DNA of 64,000 nt from Eleusine coracana subsp. coracana (taxonomy: Eukaryota; Streptophyta; Magnoliopsida; Poales; Poaceae). Below the pieces are notes generated by a model. The model searched no databases. It was given only the letters and a program-made list of their open reading frames with translations, and had not been told where the DNA came from. The translations under genes were made by a program, and so were the position numbers. The DNA lies in assembly GCA_032690845.1 (NCBI GenBank), contig CM064434.1:10604108-10668107 (forward strand). Direction: 5' to 3'. Within the stretch, counting starts at the first letter, position 1; each line of letters starts with the position of its first letter. Positions 31,656 through 43,144 of this stretch are shown here, in pieces.

Positions 31656-31666
31656 TCTTTTATACC
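31656..31666 (-). promoter_or_regulatory. TATA box of the antisense accessory gene in F
   Basis: The minus strand reads GGTATAAAAGA, about 210 nt ahead of the ATG at 31449. This suggests the antisense gene has its own promoter rather than relying on an LTR. Confidence 0.5.
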
Positions 31667-32005
31667 TTCATGTTGACCTAGTCGCGGGGGACCATACGGG
31701 CCACATGGGCCATACAACGTTGGGCTATTTTCTTGGCTAGTTAAAATAGAGCAATGATCTTGTAACAGATCTCTTGCTGATTTAGTAAAATCGGGTATTA
31801 AACCCGAGGGCTTCTTTGATGAGAAGCCTAATTACTAATTATCTTATACAACCCATATTTATGTGATTTGATGATCACATAGTAGAGGACTTGATGGTCG
31901 TATGGGAACAAATTTTGAGCTTGGGCCGCTAATTGAAGTCAGTCTATAATAGTGAAAATAAAGCTCAAAGATTCGAGTGATTACTGTTCTTAAGGAAAGG
32001 TTACC

Positions 32006-32209
32006 TAATCATGATTGAAGTCATGGTAACTTAGTACTTGGTTATGATTGATGTTATAAAGCTTCATTCACTTGGTTGTGATTGAACACCCATTGAGAAC
32101 ATAATTATACGGATGTGATTGAAGTCACCCATTTGAATCATAAATCACTCAATAAATAGCATAAGGCCACTCGGTCAAAGCTTATGTCATTTGGCTATGA
32201 TTGATGTCA
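32006..32209 (+). repeat. Degenerate TGATTGATGTCA repeat array in the U3 of element F
   Basis: Copies begin near 32008 (CATGATTGAAGTCATGG), 32043 (TTATGATTGATGTTAT), 32073 (TTGTGATTGAAC), 32114 (ATGTGATTGAAGTCAC) and 32195 (CTATGATTGATGTCA). One more lies beyond the inserted solo LTR near 35856 (AGTGATTGATGTCAC). Spacing is irregular at 30-80 bp. Confidence 0.6.
32205..32209. repeat. Target-site duplication (left) of the solo Tekay-like LTR: TGTCA
   Basis: Repeated exactly at 35813-35817. It lies within one unit of the TGATTGATGTCA array. Confidence 0.9.
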
Positions 32210-32239
32210 TGTAACAGAACCGCCTGTAACAAAACCGCC
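32210..32239. repeat. 15-bp duplication at the end of the solo LTR
   Basis: TGTAACAGAACCGCC is followed at once by TGTAACAAAACCGCC. Element G has one copy. The duplicated terminus suggests aberrant integration or end processing. Confidence 0.8.
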
Positions 32240-35200
32240 TTACCACGGAGACGGTCCCATTCCAGGATCATTCTCGAGTGAAGACACACGCTGTGATGCC
32301 CAATAGTACAACACATGACAAGAGAATATAGTTGCAACAAGAACATTGATAGAGTACAGAGTTTTACATAAATCCGAATTTAAATTACAACCAGAGTTTT
32401 AAAAGTATGGAAGCAAAATAGTTCAACATAAATAAATGGTTCGACGGAATAAGTAAGGTACAATCGTCCTCTCACGACAATACACATAGAACATCCGGTC
32501 ATGATAGGTGTTCTGCCCAAAACACCGTATTGGCAATCAACATACTACTCCTCATCGTTGTCGGTGCAAATCTCCCATTTAATATTCCAGCAATCAAGAC
32601 GCTGGCCTTCCTAGTTGAACCTCCCACCACAGTGACAATCTCCACCCTGATCATCTGAAAACCATATAGAGCTACGCCCTGAGCAACTAATACTCAGCAA
32701 GACTGACCCATCAAAATGGCCATCTACAACCAACTCCTAGACATGCAAAGGCTCAGGGTAGGGATGATGTTGCTGAAAAGCCAGCCTAAGAGTAAATCCT
32801 TATTTTTTAAGTTTTAGCATCAATTAAGTTATCATGCAAAATAATAAATTTAGTTTGCACTATGACTACAACAATCATGGTTGCAACATAAATATCAATA
32901 GTTCCAAACAGTAGTATTGAACCCACTCATCATATCAGTGGCTTTCGACACTGTTTCAGAGTAGCGATCAAGTGGTACTCATTACTTTGAGGGGCAGCGA
33001 CTCAAATCAATTTACATCCTGTAGGAGAAACCCGCTTGCACGATCCATACGCACTTCATGTAAGCCGCATGGAGCAACCTTTCGCTTATGGTACCACAAG
33101 GTCTTCCGGGCCTGGCTCCCCCGAGAAGGGTCCCCCAGCACGAGGCGTCCCGTACCGCCATCCGTAGGCAGATTGCTCCCTCCTCTCAGCCCTAGTTCCA
33201 CTAAACAAGGGAGTAGGGTATCTTCCGATCAAGCGGTAGTTGTCGTTACGTCAGTTTACTGGGCCCATAACTCCATCATGCAAATAGTATGTTCAAACTT
33301 AATCCCATGGGCTGGACACGAGGCGTAGCCTTAGGTGACTCGGACGGGGCTACCTCCTTGAAGATAAGATATCCTTCCCTTTCCACCTAGTTACCCGTCC
33401 GGTCTTAATAGTTGTCTCATCTAAACTTTCCTTTAATCAATATCATTCTCCAGTGACAATGTTTCCTGGTCTACGAGTGGTCTCCATACCACTCAACAAA
33501 TGGTCGTCCTAAATTAAGCAGAGCAACTATCGTCCTGAGGCTACCATTGGGTAGAGGGGAACCTACTACAGTACTAGGTTCTCACACAACTCCTATAACT
33601 TAATACACAGACTAGCCTACATCCCTAACTAATGTGAAAAGGAAAATGTAAAACCGGTGGGATGCACTGGGGCTTGCCTTGAGTCTGCTCCTGGTCAGTC
33701 AAAACACCATCGTGTCCTTCTGGCTCCTGCTCCTGTCCCGTCTCCGCGTGGTTCACCTCGCTATCTACATGATGGAATGATGCAATGCATGAGAACCATA
33801 TTCGATTCATGGCACTTCCACAACAAATACGTTAAAACATCAATACTACATGTAGAAGTGAACAGGGTGTCGATTAGTTCAGTAGATGCACTATATAAGG
33901 TAGAGGTATAGGGTGGATTTAGTTGGTGAATTTCCTTCATGGAACCCAATACATTAACGCGATAACTCTGTATAAAAACGTACGGTGTGGGTGTCAATCA
34001 TGATTGATACAAATGTACAAAGTACAAGGCAATGATATGGTTGAAATAATGTCTTCAACATTTTGGTATGTTGCCATGCAAGGAATAGGTATTCGTGATT
34101 TAGAACTTAGAGCACAACTATAGAGTAAATAGGAAAGATTTAACCTACATGAGTCAAACGAAGATGGATGATTTACTATAGTTAGAACATGCCAAGGGTA
34201 AGTTTCATAGACATGCAATGAGCCAATAATTTTAAATAAGAAAAATAAGAAAAAAGGTATTAATTTAATTATGACTAAAATATAGGGAAATAGAGATTGT
34301 GCCAAAGTGTAATTATTTTACTAAGTGAAAAAGTTGTACTGGATTCATAGATTAGTTTATGATTATTATTGGCTTATGCATAAATTTTAGTTCTCATAAA
34401 AATAATCACATACAATAGGATTTATCATTTTTCTAAAATTGTAAAAATCTACAGTACCCCAGAGAAATTTTCCTTGCCCCAAAATTCATAGTATTTATTT
34501 TTCTATGTATTTTTCAATTTCAGCCAAGTTTCTGGAAGAAAATTTCCTAAAAGGGTAAAACGCATCTCCCGCGCGCACGCGAGGCTGCCTCGCCCGAGTG
34601 CGGCGGCGATGGCCAGCAGGCTCGCCCCAGCCTGTTGTGGGCCTCGGCTTGGGTTGACGCAAAAGGGTAAAACGCTCCCCTCCTTGGGGCGCCCCTAATG
34701 GAGTGGACGGTGACCGTCGGCAGAGGTCGGAAAGGGGATCCCGACGGCGACGGCAATAGGAGTAAGGTTTGGCGATGGCTCGCATGGCATGGGACAAGGG
34801 AAAAAGGTTCGGGTCTTGCCTGAGAGCTTCACCAGGGTGACGAACAGGGCAGCGCAGGGTTGGACCAAGACGGGGAACACCAGAGGATGCAGGTCGTCGA
34901 TGTCGTGGCAGCTGCTTTGCTCGATGGCGGCGGGAGCATCAAATCCGACAGAACAACGGTAGCATCTGGGCATGCAAGTAGTCAGGGGGGTGCGTGACGG
35001 CCTTGGCGAGCCTCCAATACGATGAATCGAGCTATGGCTCACCATGGGGAAGTCACGATGCCGCGGGGTTGAGTTGGCCGAAGTCGCCATTGCCGAGGAA
35101 GACTCATGTCGATCTCCTAATGCCAGGTGAGGGGAGGTGAGGTGATGCATTGAGGGGCTGCAATACATCCCGGTGCTGGCTCCAGTGGCTTGGTTCGGGC

Positions 35201-35812
35201 CTCGGTGGACTGCAGCGGCCAGATGAGGTGGTGAGGCGATGGCGGGAGCAGGAGCGGACTCGAGCGCGGTGAGAGCAAATGAGCGAGGCCGAGAGGGGGA
35301 AAGCCGACCGGGAGGGGAAAAAGTGTCAGGGTGGGGACCTGGATCCGCCCAGGTGCCACCCGTGCCCGTCGTCGACGTCCATGTGGTGTACGGCCGCTGG
35401 AGCGAGGCGGGCGGCAGCAGGTGTGTTTCTTCACCGAGCATGACAGGTGGGTCCCGGCTGGTTTTTTATTTTTACAGATTTTCCAAAAATGCTACTCCTG
35501 TTTATTTACTTACCTAAATTTCTAGGGCTCCATTTGAGAAACAAAAAATATGGGCATGTTTGCCGAGATGTGATCATAATTATAAAAATGCTCGTGTTTA
35601 CTAGTTGCAAATCGAATTTGAACATGAACTTTTCGAATGGGGAGAGTTTTTGACCATTTTGGGTTTTCTTTGGGCCACCAAATGAAGGTATAAAATTCTG
35701 AGAAAATCCTCAAATTTCTATTTTGACATCTGCTACATCATATATTTTTGTTAAGCCTAAGTTATGTTGAGAAATTTGAACTCGTTGTTCTCTCGACACC
35801 CGGGGTGTCACA
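32210..35812 (-). mobile_element. Solo LTR of a Tekay-like chromovirus
   Basis: 3603 bp. Read on the minus strand it starts TGTGACACCCCGGGTG and ends GGTTCTGTTACA. It matches the 3' LTR of element G (39555-43129) in inverted orientation, for example in the shared stretch AACAAAAATATATG and TTTGGTGGCCCAAA. It is flanked by TGTCA on both sides with no internal domain. The GC-rich part at about 34540-35440 has a 248-residue open frame (34695-35441, minus) without a recognisable domain; I treat it as LTR leader sequence, not a gene. Confidence 0.85.
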
Positions 35813-35817
35813 TGTCA
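35813..35817. repeat. Target-site duplication (right) of the solo Tekay-like LTR: TGTCA
   Basis: Exact match to 32205-32209. Confidence 0.9.
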
Positions 35818-36648
35818 TGAGCCGTCACTCGTCTAAGTCATTTATCACTCGACAGTGATTGATGTCACTCTACTGAGCTATTTATCATTCGAATTTGATG
35901 ATTTGAGTGATTTTTTCCTAAAGAGAGTCAACATGACTATTCTTGTTTTGGACTCCTGCATTATTTGAAATTTCCAAATTATACAAGAGTCGGGGGCTAC
36001 ACCTGATCAGGTGCACCTAGTCAGTGCACCAGATCTATCATGTCAGGAACTTCGGTCAAGAGGTCTTCCTAATTTGTAACCTGCTCACAACAAGCATTGA
36101 CAAAGAATCACTCGGCAAGTCATAGTTCCAATTTAGAAAGCACTCGGAGGCTGTTGTGGAATACTTACCTTACCGGTATCCATGATTATGCTTAAGTCAG
36201 TAAAAGACCGGGTAGCCCACCAATAACGGAACTGACTGAGTCGGCTTTGAGCGCAACGTAATTAGAGGTGGGCTTTCTATGTTTATCCTTGTAGATTATG
36301 AGTAGGACTCTTCGTGTACCCCCTGTCGACCGGATATATAAGGCGGTAGAGAACCCCCATTCAGGGCACCAATTCACATCGTAATACAATCCACAGCACA
36401 TAGGACGTAGAGTTCTTACTCTCATGGAGAGGGCCCGAACCTATATAACTCGGCATCTTGTTTCTTAACCATCGAGTTCTTAATCCTGACATAGCCCCAT
36501 AAATATATTGCCGAGATCAAGTCTCGACACCCTAGATGAGGCACCACAAAGCTATTTTAGACATAGACACGTACACAGTACACCTAGACTCACCCGCCCA
36601 AGGCAAAGTGAGCTTTCGAGTGAATTACCACACCTAGGGTTCACAACA

Positions 36649-37541
36649 CGACAGTCGAGCAGACAAAGGATATTCTAGTGGTTAGTGAATTTTTGGATGT
36701 GTCTCCTGATGATCTTCCTGGACTGCCTCTTGATCAGGATCTAGAATTCTAGATTGAGCATCAGCCAGGCACTGCACCCATATCCAAGAGATTGTACAAA
36801 ATGGCACCCAAGGAACTAGCTGAGTTAAAAGAGCAGTTGAAAGAGTGGCTTGATAAAGGATTCATTCGATCGAGTTCATCTCCTTGGGGTTGTCTGACAT
36901 TATTTGTGAAGAAAAAGGATGAGACCTTGAGGCTATGTGTAGATTATCGACCCCTCAATGCCATGACTATCAAGAATAGGTATCTACTGCCTCGCATTGA
37001 CATTCTCTTTGATCAGTTAATTGGAGCTAAAGTTTTCTCCAAGATTGATCTACTTTCTGGATACCACCAAATCAAGATCCGTACCGAAGATATCCCCAAG
37101 ACAACGTTCTCCACTCGATACGGACTTTATGAGTATTTAGTGATGTCTTTTGGATTGACAAATGCACCAGCACACTTCATGTATCTCATGAACTTGGTGT
37201 TTACGCCAGAGCTAGACAAGTTCATAGTGGTGTTCATTGATGACATTCTAGTCTAGTCCAAGTCAGAAAAAGAACATGTAGAGCATCTTTGCATTGTGCT
37301 GCAGAGGTTAAGGGAACATCAACTATACGCGAAATTTAGCAAATGTGAAATTTGGTTGAAGAAAGTACCATTTCTGGGACACTTTATCTCTGACGTAGGC
37401 ATAGCTATGGACCCCGGTAAGGTAAGGGATGTACCGAACTGGAAGACACCAAAAATTATGTTCCTTGTATGCAGTCTTCTAGGGCTAACTGGTTTCACCA
37501 TCATTTCATCCCGAATTTCTCCAAGATTGCAAAACCCATGA
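36649..37541 (+). pseudogene. Element G reverse transcriptase (broken)
   Basis: The linker text LVVSEFLDVSPDDLPGLPLD is followed by one stop, then the open frame 36792-37256. It reads KDETLRLCVDYRPLNAMTIK, FSKIDLLSGYHQIKIRTED and MSFGLTNAPAHFMYLMN, and the YxDD-type box is FIDDILV followed at once by a stop (TAG at 37254-37256). The thumb HLCIVLQRLREHQLYAKFSK continues to 37541. In the catalytic box Tyr/Val is replaced by Ile (FIDD), a common variant. Dead through nonsense changes. Confidence 0.8.
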
Positions 37542-38251
37542 CTGAGCTACTCAAGAAGGAGAAGAAGTTTGTATGGGACCAAGGTTGTGAGAACCCTTTT
37601 TAGACCTTGAAGAAGCATCTTATGACTGCCCCAGTATTAGCTGAACCGGACATATGGAAACCGTTTGATGTCTATTGTGATGCTTTGGGCATCGGATTAG
37701 GGTGTGTTCTCATACAAGATGGAAGATTCATCGCTTATGGGTCCAAACAACTAAGGAAACACGAATAGAGCTATCTAGCACATGATCTGGAATTGGCAGC
37801 AGTAGTGCTAGTATTGAAAATGTGGAGACATTATCTGCTTGGTAATCTAGTATGCATCTACATGGATCACAAGAGCCTAAAGTACATTTTCACACACGAC
37901 CACCTAAACATGAGGCGGCATCGTTGGTTGGAATTGATCAAGGACTATGAATTGGAAGTGCATTACCACCCCGAAAAAGCTAATGTCATGGCTGATGCAC
38001 TAAGTCAAAAAGCTCAATGCCATCATATCAGGGTCAGCCCTCAAGCTCATGATGGTCATTACGTCCAAATAGCACCCCACGGAGCTCTCTATAATTTGGA
38101 TTTCATACCTACTTTGCGAGAAGAAGTAGTAGAGGCTCAGAAGACCGATGTCAGCATAGCACATCTCAAGAGGAGGCTAAAGGAGGCTGACGATAAGGTT
38201 CGAAGTTTTTGGGAAGATGAGAAAGAATTTAATGATTTAAGGATTGCATAG
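37542..38251 (+). pseudogene. Element G RNase H
   Basis: After frameshifts the RNase H text appears: FDVYCDALGIGLGCVLIQDG, then YLAHDLELAAVVLVLKMWRH and YMDHKSLKYIFTHDHLNM. The catalytic acidic residues are visible (Asp in YCDA, Glu in DLELAA, Asp in YMDHKS). HPEKANVMADALSQKA ends the domain. A stop near 37768 and frame changes break it. Confidence 0.75.
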
Positions 38252-39325
38252 TAGTGCCAAAGAATTTGGAACTTCGCAAGAAGATCTTGGTTGAAGCCCA
38301 TGTTTCTAAGTACTCCATGCACCCGGGAAGCAACAAGATGTACCACGATTTGAGATCCAGATATTGGTGGACTCATATAAAGAGAGAGATAGTGTAGTAT
38401 CTGGTGGAGGGCAATATCTGCCGCCGAGTCAAGGCTGATCATCTAAAGAAAGCAGGTCCGCTACAACCTTTGAGTGTTCTAGTTTGGAAATAGGAGGATA
38501 TTAGCATGGATTTTATTGTGGGTCTTCCCCGCACCTCGTGGAAATTTGACTCTATATAGGTGATTGTTGATTGATTAACTAAAGTGGCACACTTCATCCC
38601 TATATCGACGTGGTTCACAATGCAGAGGTACGCACAGTTGTATATTGATTGTTGTTGGACGCTTCTGGCAGAAACTACACGAGTCATTGGGCACAACGTT
38701 GATTAGAGGTTTTGCATACCATCCACAAATAGACGGTCAGACGGAGAGGGTTAACAAAATATTAGAAGACATGTTGAGAGCCTATGTATTAAATCATAGC
38801 AAAAAGTGGGACAAATGCTCACCCTTGGCAGACTTTACATATAACAACAGTTATCAAGAGAGCATCTAGATGGCACCGTTTGAATCTCTATATGGTCGCC
38901 ATTATCACACACCCTTGAGTTGGTCAGAATCCGGAGAAAGAGTAGTGTTTGGACCAGAACTTGTGAAAAAGGCAAAAGAGAAAGTGTTGGAGATTCAATC
39001 AAATCTACGAGTGGCATAATCTAGGCAAAAGAGCTATGCGGATAAGAGACATCGCCCGCTAGAATTCAGAGTTGGCGATCTGGTCTACCTGCGTGTCTCA
39101 CCCACCAAAGGCATACAACAATTTGGAATTTGTGGAAAGCTAGCACCCCATTACATTGGCACATATCCTATCATTGCAAGATGTGGACTTGTAGCCTACA
39201 AGCTCCAACTACCAATGGAACTCACTGGAGTGCATGACACATTTCACGTGTCCCAGCACAAGAAATGTCTCAAGGCACTAGGGGATGTTACCTTAGAAAG
39301 CACCGAACAACTACAACCTGACCTG
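38252..39325 (+). pseudogene. Element G integrase with internal deletion
   Basis: The zinc region reads HVSKYSMHPGSNKMYHDLRS. The first core Asp is kept in DISMDFIVGLPRT near 38505. Near 38640 the text jumps from AQLYID to FWQKLHESLGT, losing the segment that should hold the second catalytic Asp. The Glu box survives (IDGQTERVNKILEDML). GDLVYLRVSPTKG and FHVSQHKKCLK follow. The deletion and several stops abolish function. Confidence 0.75.
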
Positions 39326-39480
39326 ACATATTCAGAACACCCAGTGAAAGTGCTAGATAAGAAGGAACAGGTCACTCGCAAGAAAACACTTAAGTTCTAC
39401 AAAGTTTAATGGAACAACCATAGTTAGAAATAGGCCACTTGGGAGGTGGAAGAGTTCCTACAATGTCACTACCCCAAATT
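39326..39480 (+). pseudogene. Chromodomain remnant at the C-terminus of element G
   Basis: TYSEHPVKVLDKKEQVTRKK leads into TLKFYKV and, after stops, a W-N-N-H motif and ATWEVEEFLQCHYPKFL. Aromatic and acidic positions of a chromovirus chromodomain are recognisable. Such domains steer integration by binding chromatin marks. Stops within it mean it could not be made whole. Confidence 0.7.
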
Positions 39481-39541
39481 CCTACACCACCACCTAGCTA
39501 AGCCGTTATAACATCCCTTAATCTCGGGACGAGATTTCTTT

Positions 39542-39553
39542 AAGGGGGGAGGG
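39542..39553 (+). other. Polypurine tract of element G
   Basis: AAGGGGGGAGGG lies two bases before the LTR start TGTAACATC at 39555. Confidence 0.85.
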
Positions 39554-39554
39554 C

Positions 39555-42500
39555 TGTAACATCTAGGGTATTGAGAAAACAAGAGTGACAAACCTAGGCA
39601 CAAGAAGTAACCACATTATAGCCCATTAAAAATATTTGGAGACATTGGGTGCCATCTGAATAAGATATGATAAAATTTGAGTAAGGTTTAAACTACAAGT
39701 TCAAACTCCTCAGCATAACTTAGGCCTAACAAAAATATATGTTATAGAAGATGTCAAAAATAGAAATTTGAGGATTATATCAGAATTTTACACCTTCATT
39801 TGGTGGCCCAAATAAATGCGAACAAGGTCAAAAATTTCCCCCCATTTGAAAAATTCATGTTCAAATTCGATTGGCAAGTATTGAACATTATCATTTTCAT
39901 AATTACGATCACATCTTGACAAACCTGCTCATATTTTTGGTTTCTCAAATGGAGCCCTAGAATTTAAGATAATTAAATGAACAGAAGCAATGTTTTTAGA
40001 AATTCAATAAAAGTCAAATCCCAGGCGGACCCACCTGTTGGCGACTCAGAGAAAACACACCTTGACGTCGCGCGCTTCCCCGCCCGCTACCCGCTGCGTG
40101 GACGCCGGCGTACAGGCAGCACCAATCCGCATGGATCGACACCCCCACCTAGGTTCTGACATCCCCCTTGTATGTCCCCCCCCCCCCCCCCCCCCCCGCC
40201 GCCCCGGTCGGCCCCTGTCCATTTCCTGCTCCCTCATTCTTTCTCTCCTTTGTCCGAGCCGTGCCGCAACCATTTCCACCACTGCCCGCACGCCGTCACC
40301 TGGACACTCCACCGCCTCTTGCGAGCCGCCAAGCCACCCGAAGCCATGCCCGGTCGCCCTCGAGCACCTTGCGAAGCCATTCCAAAGCTCCCCGCGCGAG
40401 CGCGGTGAATTTAGACGAAGACCAACCATGCCAGATGCAGCTTGCATGTCGCCGTCGCCGTGATATCCACCGAGTGTGGTGAGCCCTATGAGCTCCTCTT
40501 TGCTTACATGCACACTCTATCTCTCCACACATCTTCCTCAACCCACGCGGCCTCCCTCTGCAGATTTCTTGCCAGAATGTTGACCCCATCGCTGTCCACC
40601 CGTCGTTGTCGCCTCCCGAGCTGAAATCCTTGCCGGTGAGCCCCATCTTCCTAACCAATGTGGCCACGTAACCGCCTTAACACCTTCGGTCACCACCGCA
40701 CCAATGAGGGCCCTACCGGTGCCCTGAATGGCCGACGTGCTCGCACCGTCGCGCTCGGCCGTGAGCAGCAGGCATGCGTGCATGCTTGGCTCAGATGCGT
40801 TGGCTGACAGGCCGTGCTAGCCACTGGGCCGCACCCCGCCTGGGCCAGATCTAGCCCAGAAGCACCTCCCCGCGTGGGGTCTAGTCCGCTGGGCTGCTGG
40901 AATGCAGCCCACGGGCAGTTAAATGAATTTGTTTTGGATTACCAAATTCCAGGAAATTGTTAGAATGGTACAATACATAGTAAAATAAATACTGTGAATT
41001 TTCGAGCAAAGTAATATTTGTTGGTCTTCTCTGGACCTATACTAATAGAAAAAATGCCAAACCTCATTGATTGTAAATATTTTTGTTAGAACTAAATTAA
41101 ATAAGCAATGCTCTAAATAAAACATAAGTAATCATTTGTAACTGGTAAATTAGTGAAACTTTAATTTAAAGCTAAATTGATATGCCTAATTGTCCAATAA
41201 AGATCACAAATGCTAGTTCAATGTATTTCGGCCATAATTAATTACTTAACCTTTTATGTTGTTTTAATTATTAAAAATTCATGGTTCAATGCTTGTAAGT
41301 AAAAGTTGGTCAGTAAATTATATCCGATGTGTACTATCTATAGTAAATCACCCATATGCAAGTAAATTCCAGAATCATGCTAAAATAATTATTTACTTTC
41401 TAAGGCTCAATAATTCCCTTAACTCTACATTAGCATGGTAGCTTTTTAATATATGACACTTCCATTCACTTCTACATATGATATTGTTGTGTTATTGTAT
41501 TTGTTGAGGTAGTGTCATGAACCTTCTACTATAATCTTCATCATTCGCATCATATAGATCATGATGTGAACCACATGGAGGCGGGACAGGAGTAGTAGCC
41601 AGAAGGACCGGGTGGTGCTTCAGCTTACCACGAGCAGGACCAAGGCAAGCCGCAGTGCATCCCACCAAGTTTTACTCTTTTTATTTTGTCATTAGATAGT
41701 GTGATGTAGACTTGCCTGTGCATTAAGTTTATAGGAGTTGTTTGAAAACCTAGAATTGCAATAGGTTTCCTTACTCGATGATAACCTTAGGATGGTAGTA
41801 GTTCTGCTTAACATAGGACGGAAATTCATCGAGTGGTTTGGAGACCGCTCATAGATCAGAACATATTATCACTTGGGAATGATGTGAGATGGAGGAAAGT
41901 TGGAATGGGATAATGAATGAAGATTGGACAGGCAACTAGGTAGAAAGGGAAGGACAGCTTGTCTTTAAGGAGGTAGGCCCATCCGAGTCACTTCAGGCTC
42001 TGCCGCGTGTCCAGTCCTATGGGGTCAAGTTTGAACATACTATTTTCATTCTGGAGTTATGGGCCTAGTAAAATAATGTAGCTATGACTACTGCCTGGTC
42101 GGAAGGTACCCTGCTCCTTGAGGTGGAATTGAGGCTGAGGGGAGGGAGCAATCCACCCATGGATGACTATACGGGACGCATCGCGTTGGGGGGGGGGCTT
42201 CCTGGGGGAGTTAGGCGTGGAAGACCTTGTGGTACCGTATGCGAAAAGTTGCTCCATGCGGCTTCCATGAAGCATGTATGGATCATACAAGCAGGTTTCT
42301 CCTGTAGGATGTAAATCGATTTGAGTCACTGCCCGTTACAATAATGAGTACCACTTGATCATTGGTCCGGAACATAGTTGGAGTCACTGCCCGTTACAAT
42401 AATGAGTACAATAATCGATTTGAGTCCTGCAGGATGAATGGGCAAAATATTGTTGGATTGATTAATTACATTGTATTGCAAGCATTTTTGTTATAGTCAT

Positions 42501-43129
42501 AGTGTAAACTAAATTTATTATTTTGTATGACAACTTACTAAAACTTGAAAAAGCAAGGATCCACTCTTAGGCTGACTTCTGGCAACATTTACTCTACCCT
42601 TAGCCTGTGCATGTCTAGGAATCGGCTATAGATGGCCATTTTGATGGGTCAGCCTTGCTGAGTATTAGTTGCTCAGGCCGTAGCTCTATGTGGTTTTCAG
42701 ATGATCACGATGGAAACTGTCATTATGGTAGTAGGTTCCACTAGGAGGGCCAGCGTTCTGATTGCTACAACATCGAGTGGGAATGGTGCACTGACAATGA
42801 GGAGTAGTTTGTTGAGTGCCGGTATGGTGTTTCAGGCAAAACACTTATCATGGCTGGATGTTCAATGTGTGTCACCGTGAGAGGGTGATTGTATCTTACT
42901 TATTTCATCGGATATTTTATTACTATTGAACGATTTTGCTTCCGTACTTTTAAAACTCTGATTTGTAACTTAAATTCGGATTTATATAAAACTCTGTACT
43001 CTATCTATATTCTTATTGCAACTGTATTATTTCTGTCATGTGTTATACTATTGGGCGTCACAGCGCGTGTCGCCACCCGAGAAAGATCCTGGAGTGGAGC
43101 CGTCTCCGTGGTAAGACGGTTCTGTTATA
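39555..43129 (+). repeat. Element G 3' LTR
   Basis: 3575 bp. It starts TGTAACATCTAGGG and ends GGTTCTGTTATA, where the solo LTR has ...TTACA. The GC-rich segment at 40030-40920 includes a poly-C run (about 40169-40197). Its open frames on both strands look compositional. A local duplication lies at 42315-42427. Confidence 0.85.
42315..42427. repeat. Local duplication in the LTR of element G
   Basis: A 29-base unit starting GAGTCACTGCCCGTTACAAT occurs at 42323-42351 and 42381-42409. ATCGATTTGAGTC flanks the set on both sides (near 42315 and 42414). It looks like template switching. Confidence 0.75.
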
Positions 43130-43144
43130 GGGACGGAGGGAGTA
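43130..43144. other. Possible Stowaway MITE stub
   Basis: GGGACGGAGGGAG followed by TA, and preceded by TA, at the outer edge of G's LTR. This is the typical terminal sequence of grass Stowaway elements, but only 13 bases are present and no second terminus was seen. Confidence 0.3.

Larger units (their letters stand above)
18598..36529 (+). mobile_element. Element F: 5'-truncated Tat-type Ty3/gypsy element with antisense accessory gene
   Basis: It starts inside RNase H at about 18598 and continues through integrase (to 20270), 3' untranslated DNA, an antisense ORF region (28710-31449) and a plus-sense 3' LTR ending GTCTCGACA at 36529. It is interrupted by element B (20483-28322) and by a solo Tekay-like LTR (32210-35812). 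Net length without insertions is about 6.5 kb. Linking the pieces is inference from three facts: integrase and LTR share orientation, an antisense ORF between integrase and 3' LTR is a known trait of Tat elements such as Grande, and the flanks of both insertions join cleanly. Confidence 0.65.
31750..36529 (+). repeat. Element F 3' LTR (split by a solo LTR; left edge uncertain)
   Basis: Plus-sense LTR. U3 holds a degenerate repeat array around TGATTGATGTCA. GAGTCGGGGGCTACACCTGA lies near 35990, TATATAAG at 36335-36342, then AGGACGTAGAGTTCTTACTC and GGGCCCGAACCTATATAACT, and it ends GTCTCGACA at 36529. Two further copies of its right half lie at 43775-44833 in the opposite orientation. The solo Tekay-like LTR sits at 32210-35812. 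Confidence 0.6.
36649..43129 (+). mobile_element. Element G: 5'-truncated Tekay-like chromovirus
   Basis: The plus-strand pol begins abruptly in the protease-RT linker at about 36649, so the 5' LTR, gag and protease are missing. RT, RNase H, integrase and a chromodomain remnant follow, then the polypurine tract (39542-39553) and a 3575-bp 3' LTR. The long LTR, the chromodomain and RT text such as MAPKELAELKEQLKEWLDKG point to the Tekay/Del clade. The 110 bp at 36530-36648 between F's LTR and G has no identified content. Confidence 0.8.

Noticed and set aside
34695..35441. 248-residue open frame in the solo LTR
   Set aside because: GC-rich, Pro/Ser/His-rich, no domain, and not conserved as a frame in the homologous LTR of element G. 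Treated as a compositional ORF of the LTR leader.
40169..40197. Poly-C run as a functional motif (also 16275-16288, and G runs near 13576 and 42188)
   Set aside because: Homopolymer runs of this kind arise by slippage and are prone to sequencing error; no context suggests function except the polypurine tract of D.
40038..40513. Overlapping plus and minus ORFs in the LTR of element G
   Set aside because: Poly-C-driven Pro and Gly runs with open frames on both strands, a sign of composition rather than coding.
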